Positions 38,855 to 48,238 of a DNA stretch of 64,000 nt are shown one piece after another. Source of the DNA: AA29 sp041481445 (lineage in GTDB: Bacteria > Acidobacteriota > Vicinamibacteria > Fen-336); NCBI GenBank assembly GCA_041481445.1, contig JBGPBV010000006.1:1-64000 (forward strand). Reading direction: 5' to 3'. The notes below the pieces were generated by a model. It had not been told where the DNA came from. It did no database searches and saw only the letters and a program-made list of their open reading frames with translations. Numbering within the stretch: position 1 is the stretch's first letter; each line of letters starts with the position of its first letter. Made by a program: the position numbers and the translations under genes.

Positions 38855-39665
38855 ACGATTTGGCGGGCTGCGTCTTCAGCATGTCGAGGAAGCCTTGCAG
38901 CGTGTGCAGCTTCCTCGCCGAGGTCGAGTAGAGCTTGGCCGAGAAGATCGCGGTCGCGGCGTGGCCGGCCAGGAGCGTGAACAGCTCGTAGTCGGTGAGG
39001 GTGAAGGCGGTCTTCTGCACCAGGAGCTTGTTGATCGAGATCACGCCGATCACGCTGTCCTTGATCTTGAGGGGGATGACCGCGGTCGGCTGGTCGAAGG
39101 GGGTGGCCTCCCGGTGCGCCACCTGCGCCGCGAAGTAGTTCTCCCCCGTCTTGGCCGCGTGCCCGATCCGTCCCTCGCCGAGAGCGACGCTGGTGACGGG
39201 AGCGGTCGCCCCCTCCGAGGTCTCCAGCTCGAGCTGGCCCGTCTTGTCGCTGATCACGAAGATGTGGAAGGCCTCCGCTCCGATCAGGTTGATCACGATC
39301 TCCTGGACGATCCGGATCACCTCGCGGTAGTCCAGGGTGGAGTGGAGCTGGTAGGAGGCGACGTAGAGGTTGGCCAGGTTGTTGTTCTGCTCCTCGATCT
39401 CGATGTAGCGGTCGGCGAACTCCTTGTTCTCCTCCTCGACCTTCAGCAGGCGCTCCTCCAGCTCGCGGACGCGCGCGGTGAGGGCGCGCACGTGGTCGTC
39501 GCCCTCCAGGACGGGGAGGGACGAGCCCGCCTGCGACTCGAGGCTCGCGATCTTGAAGCGCAGGCGCTCGTTCTCCTTGAGCAGCTCCTCGGTGAATTCC
39601 TTGGCCTTGAGGAACACCCCGAAGAATTCCTGGCTCTTCTGGACCGGGTCGTCGCCACTGGGCAT
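38853..39665 (-). CDS. Coiled-coil/GAF-domain protein, last gene of the chemosensory operon
   Basis: The 270-residue protein has an N-terminal coiled coil (about 20-100, KEFTEELLKENERLRFKIAS) and a GAF domain (about 115-245) with GEGRIGHAAKTGE and IGVISINK. It binds no obvious chromophore; a small-molecule or protein sensor role is likely. It lies just downstream of the DUF4388 gene on the same strand, with TAGAAT at 39686-39691 as a possible internal promoter. Confidence 0.8.
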   Translation of the reverse strand: MPSGDDPVQKSQEFFGVFLKAKEFTEELLKENERLRFKIASLESQAGSSLPVLEGDDHVRALTARVRELEERLLKVEEENKEFADRYIEIEEQNNNLANLYVASYQLHSTLDYREVIRIVQEIVINLIGAEAFHIFVISDKTGQLELETSEGATAPVTSVALGEGRIGHAAKTGENYFAAQVAHREATPFDQPTAVIPLKIKDSVIGVISINKLLVQKTAFTLTDYELFTLLAGHAATAIFSAKLYSTSARKLHTLQGFLDMLKTQPAKS

Positions 39666-39700
39666 CGGAAGTCCGCCTCGGAACGGATTCTATCCCGACA

Positions 39701-41473
39701 TCACTGCGCCTGCATCGCGTGGACCTTGCGCTGCAGGAAGGCGTTCTCGAGGGCGATCCCGGCCTGGTTGATGAAGGTCTCCAGGGCGGCCAGCCGGCCC
39801 AGCGGCCGCCCGCTGTCCGCGTTGTCGCCGAAGAGGACGGCCACCGTCTCCCGGTTCGTGAGCAGGGGCAAGAGCGCCACCCCCGAGGACTGGAACCGCC
39901 CGATCTTCCCCAGCATGTGACGGCTCCACTTGTCGTCCGGCCAGGGCCCCAAGTAGGACTTGCGTCCCAGGGCCACCCGGGCGAACACGGACGGCTCGCC
40001 CAGCGGGATCGACACCTCGCGCACCAGGAGCCCGAGCTTCTCGTCGCGGGGCGCCACCCCGAAGCCGCCCAGGCCGCGCATCGTCTCGTTCTTCACCACG
40101 AAGAGAACCGCCCGCTCGAAGCAGTCGCGGGCCGCGCCCATCACGAGGGCGGAGATCTGCGTGGCGTCGGTGGCGCCGCGCAGGCCCTCCAGCCAGCGCT
40201 GGAGCTGCGCGAAGTCGCGCGACATCTCGTCCGTGGTCGGGGCCGCCAGCCCCCCTCCGGGGGGAGCCGCCGCCGCGCCCGCGGCCGCCGGCCCGGCGGG
40301 GACGGGACCGGCGGAGGCGGCCTCGCCCGCTGGGCGCCCGCCGGCCTCCTCCCGCTTCGCCCCCGGCCCGCCGGCGGAGGCGGCGCCCGCCCGCGCGGGG
40401 GGCGCGGCGCCCGCGAGCCGGGGCAGCACGTCGCTCACGATCTTGGCCGCGAAGGCGCGGAGGTCGGCCTCGAACTGCTCGGGGTCCAGCTTGGAGAGGC
40501 CGGGCTTGAACACGAAGTGCGCGATCTCCATCTGGCGGGCGCGGGCCTGGAGCGCGCTGTTGAGCGTCTCCGCCATGATGAGCACGGGAGGACGGAGGTT
40601 CATCTTCCAGAGGCGCTTGACCACCTCGAACCCGCCCTGGAACGACGTTCCTCCCGACGTGGGCATGCCGAGGTCGGCCACGAGCAGGAACGGGATGGAG
40701 GCCTTGCCGAGCCGGCCCGCCCTCTTCACCGCCGCCTCCGGGTCCTCCGCCTCCACCACGTTGTACCCGGCGCGGGCGAAGCCCTCGGCCAGGATCCGGC
40801 GGACGTCGTACTCGTCGTCGACCAGGAGGATCGTCGTCCCGCCGTCGTCGCCGGCGGCAGGGGCGGCCGCGGGTTCGGCCGGGGGGGCGACCTCTGGAGA
40901 GTCCAACGATGGCGGCGCCGCCGGCATCGCGGGGAAGGCCCGCGTGGCCGGAGAGTCCTCGGGCTCGGGGGGCGGAGCGGCCAGGGCCGCCCCCGCCATC
41001 GCCTCCGGGGGCACGGTGTCCTCCGAGGGCTCCGCGAACGAGGCCTCCAGGGCCGCCGTCGAGTCCCGCCGGTCCTCGTCCATGCCGCGAGCCAGGTCGA
41101 GCAGCAGCTCCTGCGCGTTGATCCCCTGGGGCAGGGTCTCCTCGGTGATGTCGCGGGTGCCGATGACGGTGGGCGTCTGCTCGGTCAGGCTGAAGCTGAA
41201 CTGTCCCTCGCGCAGCCGGATCAGGTGCTGGAGGCCGCGCTCGATGCTCTGCCGCAGGAGGGGCAGCCGCTTCTCCGGCGGCAGCAGGCGGTAGCGCTTG
41301 TCGAAGGGCGGCATCTCCGCGCTGAAGGCGGCGGCCACGAACCCGTCCTGGAAGGCGATCGCGCCCTCGCCGGCCGTGGTCCGGATGGAGAGGTACCCCG
41401 TCTTCTTGCTGAAGGACACGATCTGCAGGATGTCGAGGAGAGGGAGGTCCTCGAGGTTCCCGTTCAGGCTCAC
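39701..41473 (-). CDS. DUF4388 - receiver - GAF-like protein
   Basis: The 590-residue protein has an N-terminal DUF4388/PATAN-type module (MSLNGNLEDLPLLDILQIVS), an acidic linker, a receiver domain (about 210-340; LLVDDEYDVRRIL, phospho-acceptor Asp in VADLGMP, conserved Lys in FVFKPG), a long Ala/Gly/Pro linker, and a C-terminal GAF-like domain. DUF4388 proteins are linked to gliding/type IV pilus signalling. The start is GTG at 41473; TAGACT lies at 41507-41512. It is probably phosphorylated by the CheA of this operon (inference). Confidence 0.82.
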   Translation of the reverse strand: MSLNGNLEDLPLLDILQIVSFSKKTGYLSIRTTAGEGAIAFQDGFVAAAFSAEMPPFDKRYRLLPPEKRLPLLRQSIERGLQHLIRLREGQFSFSLTEQTPTVIGTRDITEETLPQGINAQELLLDLARGMDEDRRDSTAALEASFAEPSEDTVPPEAMAGAALAAPPPEPEDSPATRAFPAMPAAPPSLDSPEVAPPAEPAAAPAAGDDGGTTILLVDDEYDVRRILAEGFARAGYNVVEAEDPEAAVKRAGRLGKASIPFLLVADLGMPTSGGTSFQGGFEVVKRLWKMNLRPPVLIMAETLNSALQARARQMEIAHFVFKPGLSKLDPEQFEADLRAFAAKIVSDVLPRLAGAAPPARAGAASAGGPGAKREEAGGRPAGEAASAGPVPAGPAAAGAAAAPPGGGLAAPTTDEMSRDFAQLQRWLEGLRGATDATQISALVMGAARDCFERAVLFVVKNETMRGLGGFGVAPRDEKLGLLVREVSIPLGEPSVFARVALGRKSYLGPWPDDKWSRHMLGKIGRFQSSGVALLPLLTNRETVAVLFGDNADSGRPLGRLAALETFINQAGIALENAFLQRKVHAMQAQ

Positions 41474-41512
41474 CGCGTCCCCTCCGGGCCCAGGTCCTGC
41501 ATCCGCGCGAGT

Positions 41513-42553
41513 CTACACCGCGGACAGAATTTCGTCGGCCACGCGGGACAGGGGCACCTCGCGGTCCACCACCCCGGCCTCCGCCGCCGCCTTGGGCATG
41601 CCGTAGATCACGCAGCTCTCCTCGCTTTCCGCGAGCGTGAGCCCCCCCGCCTGGCGGATCGCCCGCATGCCCTCCACCCCGTCCGATCCCATGCCGGTGA
41701 GGATCACCCCCACCGCGCGGTCGCCGTAGGCCTTGGCCACCGAGGCCATCAGGACGTCGATGGACGGGCGGTGCAGGGCCGACCGCGGCTCGTCGTCCAG
41801 CCAGATGCGCTGGTCGCGGCCGCGGCGGCGCACCTTCATGTGCCGGCCGGCGGGCGCGATCAGCACCGCCCCCGGCCCGATCACGTCGCCGTCCGCCGCT
41901 TCGCGCACGCGAAGGGCGCTGCGGGCGTCCAGGCGCTCGGCCAGGGAGCGCGTGAACCCGACCGGCATGTGCTGCACGACGAGCACCGCGCAGGGGAGGG
42001 TCTCCGGCAGCCGCGGGATGATGGCCTGGAGAGCGGGCGGACCGCCGGTGGAGGTGCCGATGACGACCACGTCCGCGGGCGTGGCGCGGCGCACCACGGG
42101 GGCGGCGGCCGGCCCTTCCCGCACCGCCCCCGCCACCGGAACGCGGACGCGGGGGGCGGCGGCCAGCGCGCGTACCTTGGCCTGCAGCTCCGCGGCCAGG
42201 CTCAGGAGGTTCATCTGGCCCTGCACGGTGGACTTGTCCACGAAGTCCATCGCCCCCAGCTCGAGGCCGCGCAGGGTCACGTCGGCCCCCTCGCGGGTCT
42301 GGGAGGAGAGGAGGAGGACGGCGGTCGGACAGTCGGCCATGATCCGCCGCAGCGCCTCCAGGCCGTCCATCCTCGGCATCTTGACGTCGAGGGTCACGAC
42401 GTCCGGCCGCAGGTCGAGGGCCTTGAGCCATCCCTCCCTGCCGTCCACCGCCATGCCCACCACCTCGATGTCGGGGGCGGAGCCGAGCATGCGCGACAGG
42501 GCCTGCCGCACGAAAGCGGAGTCGTCGACGACGAGGACGCGGACCTTCTTCAC
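41513..42553 (-). CDS. cheB: Protein-glutamate methylesterase/deamidase CheB
   Basis: The 346-residue protein has an N-terminal receiver (D56 in VVTLDVKMPRMDG) and a C-terminal methylesterase with the catalytic triad S168 (VVIGTSTGGPPAL), H195 (VVQHMPVGF) and an Asp in TGMGSDGVEGM. It removes methyl groups from receptors, counteracting CheR. The GTG at 42553 overlaps the cheR stop (GTGA), so the two are coupled. Confidence 0.96.
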   Translation of the reverse strand: MKKVRVLVVDDSAFVRQALSRMLGSAPDIEVVGMAVDGREGWLKALDLRPDVVTLDVKMPRMDGLEALRRIMADCPTAVLLLSSQTREGADVTLRGLELGAMDFVDKSTVQGQMNLLSLAAELQAKVRALAAAPRVRVPVAGAVREGPAAAPVVRRATPADVVVIGTSTGGPPALQAIIPRLPETLPCAVLVVQHMPVGFTRSLAERLDARSALRVREAADGDVIGPGAVLIAPAGRHMKVRRRGRDQRIWLDDEPRSALHRPSIDVLMASVAKAYGDRAVGVILTGMGSDGVEGMRAIRQAGGLTLAESEESCVIYGMPKAAAEAGVVDREVPLSRVADEILSAV

Positions 42554-43443
42554 GGCACAGCCTCCAGGGCCGCCCCCGCGGGGTCCGCCCCCTTGCGGTA
42601 GACCATCGCCCCCTGGAACCGGATGGGAGTGAACAGGTCCGTGATCCTCGAGAGCGACTCCGCGTGGCCGAGGAAGAGGTGGCCGCCGGGGAGGAGGCGC
42701 TCGTGGAACAGCCGCACGACCTTGAGGATCATCGTGTCGGAGAAGTAGATGAGCACGTTGCGGCAGAAGACGACGTCGAAGGGCGGCAGGCCCTCGTAGC
42801 TGGCCGGGTCGACGATGTTGCCGGTGCGGAACCTCACCATGCGGCGGATCGCCTCCTTCACCTGGGCCGCTCCCCCGGGGACGGCCAGGAAATGCCGCTC
42901 CTTCACCGCCGGGCTGACCCCGCGAAACGAGTTGTGGTGGTACACCGCCCGCCGCGCCTTCTCGAGGGCCACCCCGTCCACGTCCATCCCGAACACCTGG
43001 ACGTCCCAGCTCCAGAAGAACTGGCCGCTGTCGTAGAGGATCATGGCCAGGGTATAGGCCTCCTCGCCCGTCGAGCAGCCGGCGGAGAGGACGCGCAGGC
43101 AGCGGTCGGCCCCCGTGGCCTTGGTGTCCTTGATCTGCCGCAGCACCGTCTCCGCGAAGACCTGGAGCTGCGGCATCTCCCGGAAGAAGTACGTCTCGTT
43201 GTTGGTCAGGTGGCTGACCATGCGCGCCATCTCCTCCACCCGTTGGGGACCGAAGCGGAGGTAGTGGTAGTAGTCCTCGAAGGACATGAGGTCGAGGGTG
43301 GCCAGGCGGCCGGCCAGGCGCGCGCGCAGCGAGCCACGCTGGTTGTCGTCGAAGAAGAGCCCGAACCGCTCGTGGATGAAGTCGCGCAGGAGACGGAACT
43401 CCTCTTCGGACAGGTCGACGTTGTGGTCGGTCGGGTGGAACAC
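42550..43443 (-). CDS. cheR: Chemotaxis protein methyltransferase CheR
   Basis: The 297-residue SAM-dependent enzyme methylates receptor glutamates. It has an N-terminal all-helical domain (LSEEEFRLLRDFIHERFGL, 10-28), the LRVLSAGCSTGEEAYTLAM SAM site, VFGMDVDGVALEKARRAV and DVVFCRNVLIYFS. The start is GTG at 43443. It is 8 nt after the HEAT gene's stop, and its stop is coupled to cheB. Confidence 0.96.
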   Translation of the reverse strand: MFHPTDHNVDLSEEEFRLLRDFIHERFGLFFDDNQRGSLRARLAGRLATLDLMSFEDYYHYLRFGPQRVEEMARMVSHLTNNETYFFREMPQLQVFAETVLRQIKDTKATGADRCLRVLSAGCSTGEEAYTLAMILYDSGQFFWSWDVQVFGMDVDGVALEKARRAVYHHNSFRGVSPAVKERHFLAVPGGAAQVKEAIRRMVRFRTGNIVDPASYEGLPPFDVVFCRNVLIYFSDTMILKVVRLFHERLLPGGHLFLGHAESLSRITDLFTPIRFQGAMVYRKGADPAGAALEAVP

Positions 43444-43450
43444 GCCCGCG

Positions 43451-45817
43451 CTACCGCGGCGTCAGCTTGGTGAGGGCCACCGCCGCGGCCTGCCGCGCTT
43501 CCGGCGACGGGTCCGACGCCTTGAGGTCCATGAGCGGCCGCACCGCGTCCAGGACTCCTCCATCGCCGAGGGCGAGGGCGGCCTCCGCGCGGACCTGCGC
43601 GCTGTCGTCGGCCAGGGCGGAGAGGAGGAGCCGCCGGCCCTGGCGGTCCTCCAGCTTGCCCACGAGGTCGACGAGGAGCCGGCGGACCTCGGGCGCCGCC
43701 CCCGCGAACGCGCGCTCCACCTCGGCCAGGGCGCCCGCCCCCATCCGTCGCAGGGCTTCGAGCGCCGCCGGCTGGAGAGCGGGGTCGGAGAGGAGCTGGG
43801 TCAGGGGCCGGGCCGCGCGCCCATCCCCGATCTCGCCCAGCGCGGACACCACCGCCCGGCGGACCGTGGCGTCGTCGTCGGCGAGGCGGGCCAGGAGCGG
43901 CGCCACCGCCTTGAAGCTGCGGATCCGGCCCAGGGCGGTGGCCGCCCCGCACCGGACGCTCCAATGCTCGTCGTCGAGGGCGATCAGGAGGGGCGGCACC
44001 GTCTGGGGGTCGCCGATGGCGCCCAGGGACTCCGCGGCCGCCCGCCGCAGGTTGCGATCGGGATCGCGCAGGACCTCGACCAGGGGGCGCACCGCCTCCA
44101 CGGCGCGGATCGAGCCCAGGGCCTCCACCGCCGCGAAGCGCAGCTCCTTGCGCACGTCGGAGAGGAAGGGGGTGATGCGCGGCACCACCTCGCGGTTGCG
44201 GAGCTGCCCGAGCGCGCGCAGGGTCACGAACCGCATCCTGGGGTCGGGGTCGTCCAGCAGGGGCAGGAGGTCGGTGGCCGCTTCCATGTCCTGGAGCTTG
44301 CCCAGCGAGAGCACGGCCTGTTGCCGGACCAGGCTGCTCTCGTCGAGGAGGGCCGCCCGCAGCAGGTCGGGGACGTCCGCCGTCTCGATCTCGCCCAGGG
44401 CCTTGATGGCGGCCCGGCGCACCGTCTCCCGCGGGTCCTTGGAGAGGGCGATGAGGGCGGTGGCGGTGCCGGGATCGTGCAGGAGGCCGAGCGTCTCCGC
44501 CGCCCGCACCTTCACCGACGGCTCGTCGCTGGCCAGGGCCTGCAGCAGGAGGGGCACCACGCGCTCGGGGGCCATGCGCGCCAGCGCCCCCATCGCGCTC
44601 TCCTGGATCAGCTCGCTCTCGTCCCCCAGCAGCTCGAAGAGCAGCATGGCCGCATCCTCGTCGCCCAGGCGGCCGATGGCCGCCGCCGCCTCCGCGCGGA
44701 CCTCGGTCGAAGGGTCGTGGATCATGGGTGCGACCAGGTCGATGCCCCGCGGCGGGCCGATCCAGGAGAGGCAGCGCACCGTCCCCTGCCGCACCAGGTC
44801 GCTCGGGTGCTCGAGGCCGCGCTGGTAGGCCTCGCGGCTCTGGAAGCCGATGGAGACCAGGGCGTGCGCGGCGTATTCCTGGAGAGCGGGCTCGGCCAGG
44901 CACTCGATCAAGGCCGCCTCCGCCCGCGGCTCCTTGAGCCAGCCCAGAGTGACCGCGGCCGTGCGCCGGTTGCTCGGCTCGTCCTCCTTTAGCGTGGCCA
45001 GCAGGTGGTCCACGAGGTCCTCGCGGCGGAGGGCGGCCTGGACCGCGGGATCGAGGCTCTCGCCGGCGGCGGTGGCGCGCTGCTCGATGGCGACCACGGC
45101 GTTGATGGCGACGTTGCGCAGGGTGGGATCGGGGTCGTAGAGGTGGGGCACGAGGTGGGCGAGGGCCTCGCGCCCGGCCAGCCGGCCCAGGGCGTCCATC
45201 ACCGGACCCCGGAGCATCTCGTCGCCGAGCAGCTCGATGAGCGGAGCTCCCGCCCGCGCGTCGCCGATCTCGCCCAGGGCGTGGATGGCCGGGTACTGCA
45301 GCCAGGGCTCCGTGCGGAGCACGTCGATCAGGGCGGGCACGGCCTCCGCCGCCCCGATCTGGCCCAGGCTGGCCGCAGCGGCGTGGCGCACGTTGACGTC
45401 GTGGTCGGAGAGGGCGGCGATCAGGGCGGGCACCGCCGTCCGCTCGCGCCGCGCCCCCAGCATGACCGCCGCGAAGTTGCGGACCTCCTCGTCGGCATCG
45501 CCGAGCAGGTCCAGGAGGGCGGGTCCCGCCGCCGGCCCCATCTTGACGTAGATCTCCATGGCCGCGTTGCGCATGGCCGCGTCCTCGTCGTCACGCAGCG
45601 CCGCCTCGAGGTGCGGCAGGAGCGTCGCCTCGTCGAACCCGGCCAGCCGCTCCGTGGCCGCCTGCCGCACCGGCCAGCTCTCGTCCGCCACCGCGAGCAG
45701 GAGCGGGGTGATGGCCTCCGGCCGGCCGGACCGGCCGAGCTCCTCCACCACGCGCCGCCGCACCGGCTCCTCTCCGCTGCGGAGCTGCTCGAGGGCGGCC
45801 TGGATATCGAGGGTCAT
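43451..45817 (-). CDS. HEAT-repeat protein of the chemosensory operon
   Basis: The 788-residue protein is built almost wholly from HEAT/PBS-lyase-type repeats of about 31 residues (some 24 copies), such as PSTEVRAEAAAAIGRLGDED and DPNLRRAAAESLGAIGDPQ, and has no other domain or signal peptide. It is a helical scaffold, inserted between mcp and cheR in the operon, so it is probably a dedicated component of this chemosensory array (inference). The ATG at 45817 is 5 nt after the hairpin repeat copy B. Confidence 0.88.
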   Translation of the reverse strand: MTLDIQAALEQLRSGEEPVRRRVVEELGRSGRPEAITPLLLAVADESWPVRQAATERLAGFDEATLLPHLEAALRDDEDAAMRNAAMEIYVKMGPAAGPALLDLLGDADEEVRNFAAVMLGARRERTAVPALIAALSDHDVNVRHAAAASLGQIGAAEAVPALIDVLRTEPWLQYPAIHALGEIGDARAGAPLIELLGDEMLRGPVMDALGRLAGREALAHLVPHLYDPDPTLRNVAINAVVAIEQRATAAGESLDPAVQAALRREDLVDHLLATLKEDEPSNRRTAAVTLGWLKEPRAEAALIECLAEPALQEYAAHALVSIGFQSREAYQRGLEHPSDLVRQGTVRCLSWIGPPRGIDLVAPMIHDPSTEVRAEAAAAIGRLGDEDAAMLLFELLGDESELIQESAMGALARMAPERVVPLLLQALASDEPSVKVRAAETLGLLHDPGTATALIALSKDPRETVRRAAIKALGEIETADVPDLLRAALLDESSLVRQQAVLSLGKLQDMEAATDLLPLLDDPDPRMRFVTLRALGQLRNREVVPRITPFLSDVRKELRFAAVEALGSIRAVEAVRPLVEVLRDPDRNLRRAAAESLGAIGDPQTVPPLLIALDDEHWSVRCGAATALGRIRSFKAVAPLLARLADDDATVRRAVVSALGEIGDGRAARPLTQLLSDPALQPAALEALRRMGAGALAEVERAFAGAAPEVRRLLVDLVGKLEDRQGRRLLLSALADDSAQVRAEAALALGDGGVLDAVRPLMDLKASDPSPEARQAAAVALTKLTPR

Positions 45818-45821
45818 CTAT

Positions 45822-45940
45822 CTCAGGGGGGGAACGCTGCGCATCCTTCCGACGGGCTCCGGCTCCCCCCCTGAAACCCCCCAGCGCTCGCCACCGCTGC
45901 GCGGCGCCGAGCTCCCTCGTTCGTGCTCGGCGGCCCTCAC
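45822..45940 (-). repeat. Dispersed hairpin element, copy B
   Basis: Second copy of the element at 11906-12021, same orientation and same 76-bp core length, with the identical TCAGGGGGGG / CCCCCCCTGA stem and GAAACCCCCC block but a different loop. On the minus strand it fills the gap from the mcp stop to 5 nt before the HEAT-gene ATG, so it lies inside the operon transcript. Confidence 0.7.
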
Positions 45941-48234
45941 TGGACCCTGAAGACGGCGATGAGCTTGGCCAGGTTCTCGGCCTGCTGGGCCAGGTTGACC
46001 GTGGCCTTGGACATCTCCTCCACCGTCGACAGGTTGTCGCGGGCGATCTCGGAGATGTTCTCCATGGCCTTCACCACCAGCTCCCCGCCGCGCTTCTGCT
46101 CGGCGGTGGCGTAGGACACCTGCTGGGTCATGCGGTTCATGTTGTCGACGGCCCCGATGATCTGCCGCGAGCCCTCCGCCTGCTCCTTGGTGGCGATGTT
46201 CACCTGGCCGGCGATCTTGTTGATGTTCTCCACCGCCACCCGTACCTGCCGGCCTCCCGCCGCCTGCTCGCGGGTGGAATAGGCGGCCTGGGTCATGATC
46301 TTGTTGATGTTCTCCATGGCCTCCCGGATCTGGCGGCTGCCCTCCGCCTGCACCCGCACCGCGGAGGTCACGTTGGCGGTGGCGTTGTTCATGTCGTTGA
46401 CGGTCTGAAGCACCTCCGCCGAGGCCGCCGACTGCTTGGCGGTGGCCTGCGCGATCTGGGCCATGAGCTGGCTGGAGCGGTTGACGGAGTCGCTGATCCG
46501 CCGCAGGGCCAGGCCGGCCTTGTCCGCGAGCTGGATCCCCTCCCGCGTCTCCGACGCCCCCGCCTTCGCCGTCTCCACCGCGTCCGTGGTCTCCGCCTGC
46601 ACCTGGCGGATCACCTCGCCGATCTCCTTGGTGGCCTCCACCGAGCGCTCGGCCAGCTTGCGCACCTCGTCCGCCACCACCGCGAAGCCGCGTCCGGCCT
46701 CGCCCGCGCGCGCGGCCTCGATGGCGGCGTTCAGGGCGAGGAGGTTGGTCTGGTCGGCGATCTCCTCGATGACCTCCAGGATCTTGCCGATCTCCTGCGA
46801 GCGGCGGCCCAGGCTGGTGATGACGCGGGTGGTGTTCTCCATGGTCTCGGAGATGGTCTTCATCCCTTCCACCGTGGTGGCCACCGCGATGTCGCCCAGG
46901 CGCGCGTCCTCCGAGGCCTTGGTCGAGATCTTGTCGGCCTCCTCCGCGATCTTGGCCACGTCCTTGACCGCGGCCGCCATCTCCGTCACCCGCGCGCTGG
47001 TCTTCTGGGCGGCGGAGGTCAGGGTCTCGGCGTTGCGGGCCACCCCTTCGATCGACGTCGTCATCTCCTCGATGGTGGCCGAGGTCTCGGTGACCGTGCC
47101 CGCCAGGTTCTCGAGGTTCTTGGCCATCTGGTCGATGGACACCGTCATCTGCTCGATGGTGGCCGAGGCCTCGCTCACGGTGCCGGCCAGGGTGGAGCTG
47201 GACTTGGCCACCTGCTCGATGGAGGCGCCCATCTCCGTGATCGAGGAGGACGTCTCCTCGACGTAGGTGGCCAGGCTCTGCGCGTTGCCGGCCACGGTCT
47301 GGATGGAGGCCGCCATCTCCTCCATGGAGGTCGAGGTCTCCTCCGCCGCCTGGGCCTGGCTCTGCGCGCCCTGGGTGATGAGCTTGGCGTTGGCCGAGAT
47401 CTCCCCGGCGGAGGAGGCGACCTGGACGGAGGTCTCCTGGATGTTGTCCACGATCTTGCGCAGGTTCGCGACCATGTCCTTGAAGCTGAGGGCCAGCGTC
47501 CCCAGCTCGTCCACCGACTCCACTCCCTCCAGGGTCTCCGTGAGGTCGCCCTTGGTGACGGCGGTGGCCACCCCGAGCATGCGGCGCACGGGGGCCAGCC
47601 AGCGCCCGATCAGGAGCCAGCCGACGGCCGACCCCAGCGCGAAGAGGGTCATCGCCATCGCCGTGGTGGCCAGGAAGTCGCGCCGCTGCTGCGTCTCCAT
47701 GACCGACTTGCTGATGGCGACCTCCACCCCTCCCTTGATCTCCTCCGGCGCCCGTGCCGCCGAGTCGGAGAGCCCGAGCTCGGTCGCCATGCCGGTGCCG
47801 GAATCGCTGGTCACCGGCGCCCGGAACAGGATGACCGGCTCGCCCTGCTCGGTGGCGGTGTCGCGCTCCTCGGCACGCGCGGCGGGAGTGCCCGGCAGGT
47901 CGCGGAGGGCGGCGCCGCGCTGGGCGAGGACGGCGCCCTTGCTGTCGCGGATCATGGCCCCCACCACGTCGCTGGCGGCGGTGCGCGACCGGTCGGACCC
48001 GGCGGAGAGCGCGCCCTCCAGGAGCTGGGTGAGGAGCGGCTTGTCCTCGGTGAGCACGCCGTACTTGCTGTTGTAGGCCAGGTTCTGCGCGATGTAGCGC
48101 CCGCGCTTGGCCATCTGCTCGCGCAGGAGCTGACGGCCCAGCCAGAGCTCGAACCCGGCGGAGACGACGCCCACGATCAGGGCCACGCCGGCCACGAGCA
48201 GCAGGAACTTGGTGCGTATGGAGCGGATGGTCAT
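45937..48234 (-). CDS. Methyl-accepting chemotaxis protein with extended signalling hairpin
   Basis: A 765-residue receptor: N-terminal helix (FLLLVAGVALIVGVVSAGFE), a periplasmic sensor of about 150 residues, a second helix (about 192-212), HAMP (about 214-267), and a long coiled-coil signalling domain. The tip contains EEIADQTNLLALNAAIEAAR and FAVVADEVRKLAERS. Both arms contain 28-residue (four-heptad) repeats: about four to five copies of the S-x-T/S-I-x-E-M type before the tip and four of the xEQAxGxRQ type after it. It is coupled to a substrate-binding protein upstream. Confidence 0.93.
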   Translation of the reverse strand: MTIRSIRTKFLLLVAGVALIVGVVSAGFELWLGRQLLREQMAKRGRYIAQNLAYNSKYGVLTEDKPLLTQLLEGALSAGSDRSRTAASDVVGAMIRDSKGAVLAQRGAALRDLPGTPAARAEERDTATEQGEPVILFRAPVTSDSGTGMATELGLSDSAARAPEEIKGGVEVAISKSVMETQQRRDFLATTAMAMTLFALGSAVGWLLIGRWLAPVRRMLGVATAVTKGDLTETLEGVESVDELGTLALSFKDMVANLRKIVDNIQETSVQVASSAGEISANAKLITQGAQSQAQAAEETSTSMEEMAASIQTVAGNAQSLATYVEETSSSITEMGASIEQVAKSSSTLAGTVSEASATIEQMTVSIDQMAKNLENLAGTVTETSATIEEMTTSIEGVARNAETLTSAAQKTSARVTEMAAAVKDVAKIAEEADKISTKASEDARLGDIAVATTVEGMKTISETMENTTRVITSLGRRSQEIGKILEVIEEIADQTNLLALNAAIEAARAGEAGRGFAVVADEVRKLAERSVEATKEIGEVIRQVQAETTDAVETAKAGASETREGIQLADKAGLALRRISDSVNRSSQLMAQIAQATAKQSAASAEVLQTVNDMNNATANVTSAVRVQAEGSRQIREAMENINKIMTQAAYSTREQAAGGRQVRVAVENINKIAGQVNIATKEQAEGSRQIIGAVDNMNRMTQQVSYATAEQKRGGELVVKAMENISEIARDNLSTVEEMSKATVNLAQQAENLAKLIAVFRVQ

Positions 48235-48238
48235 CGCG

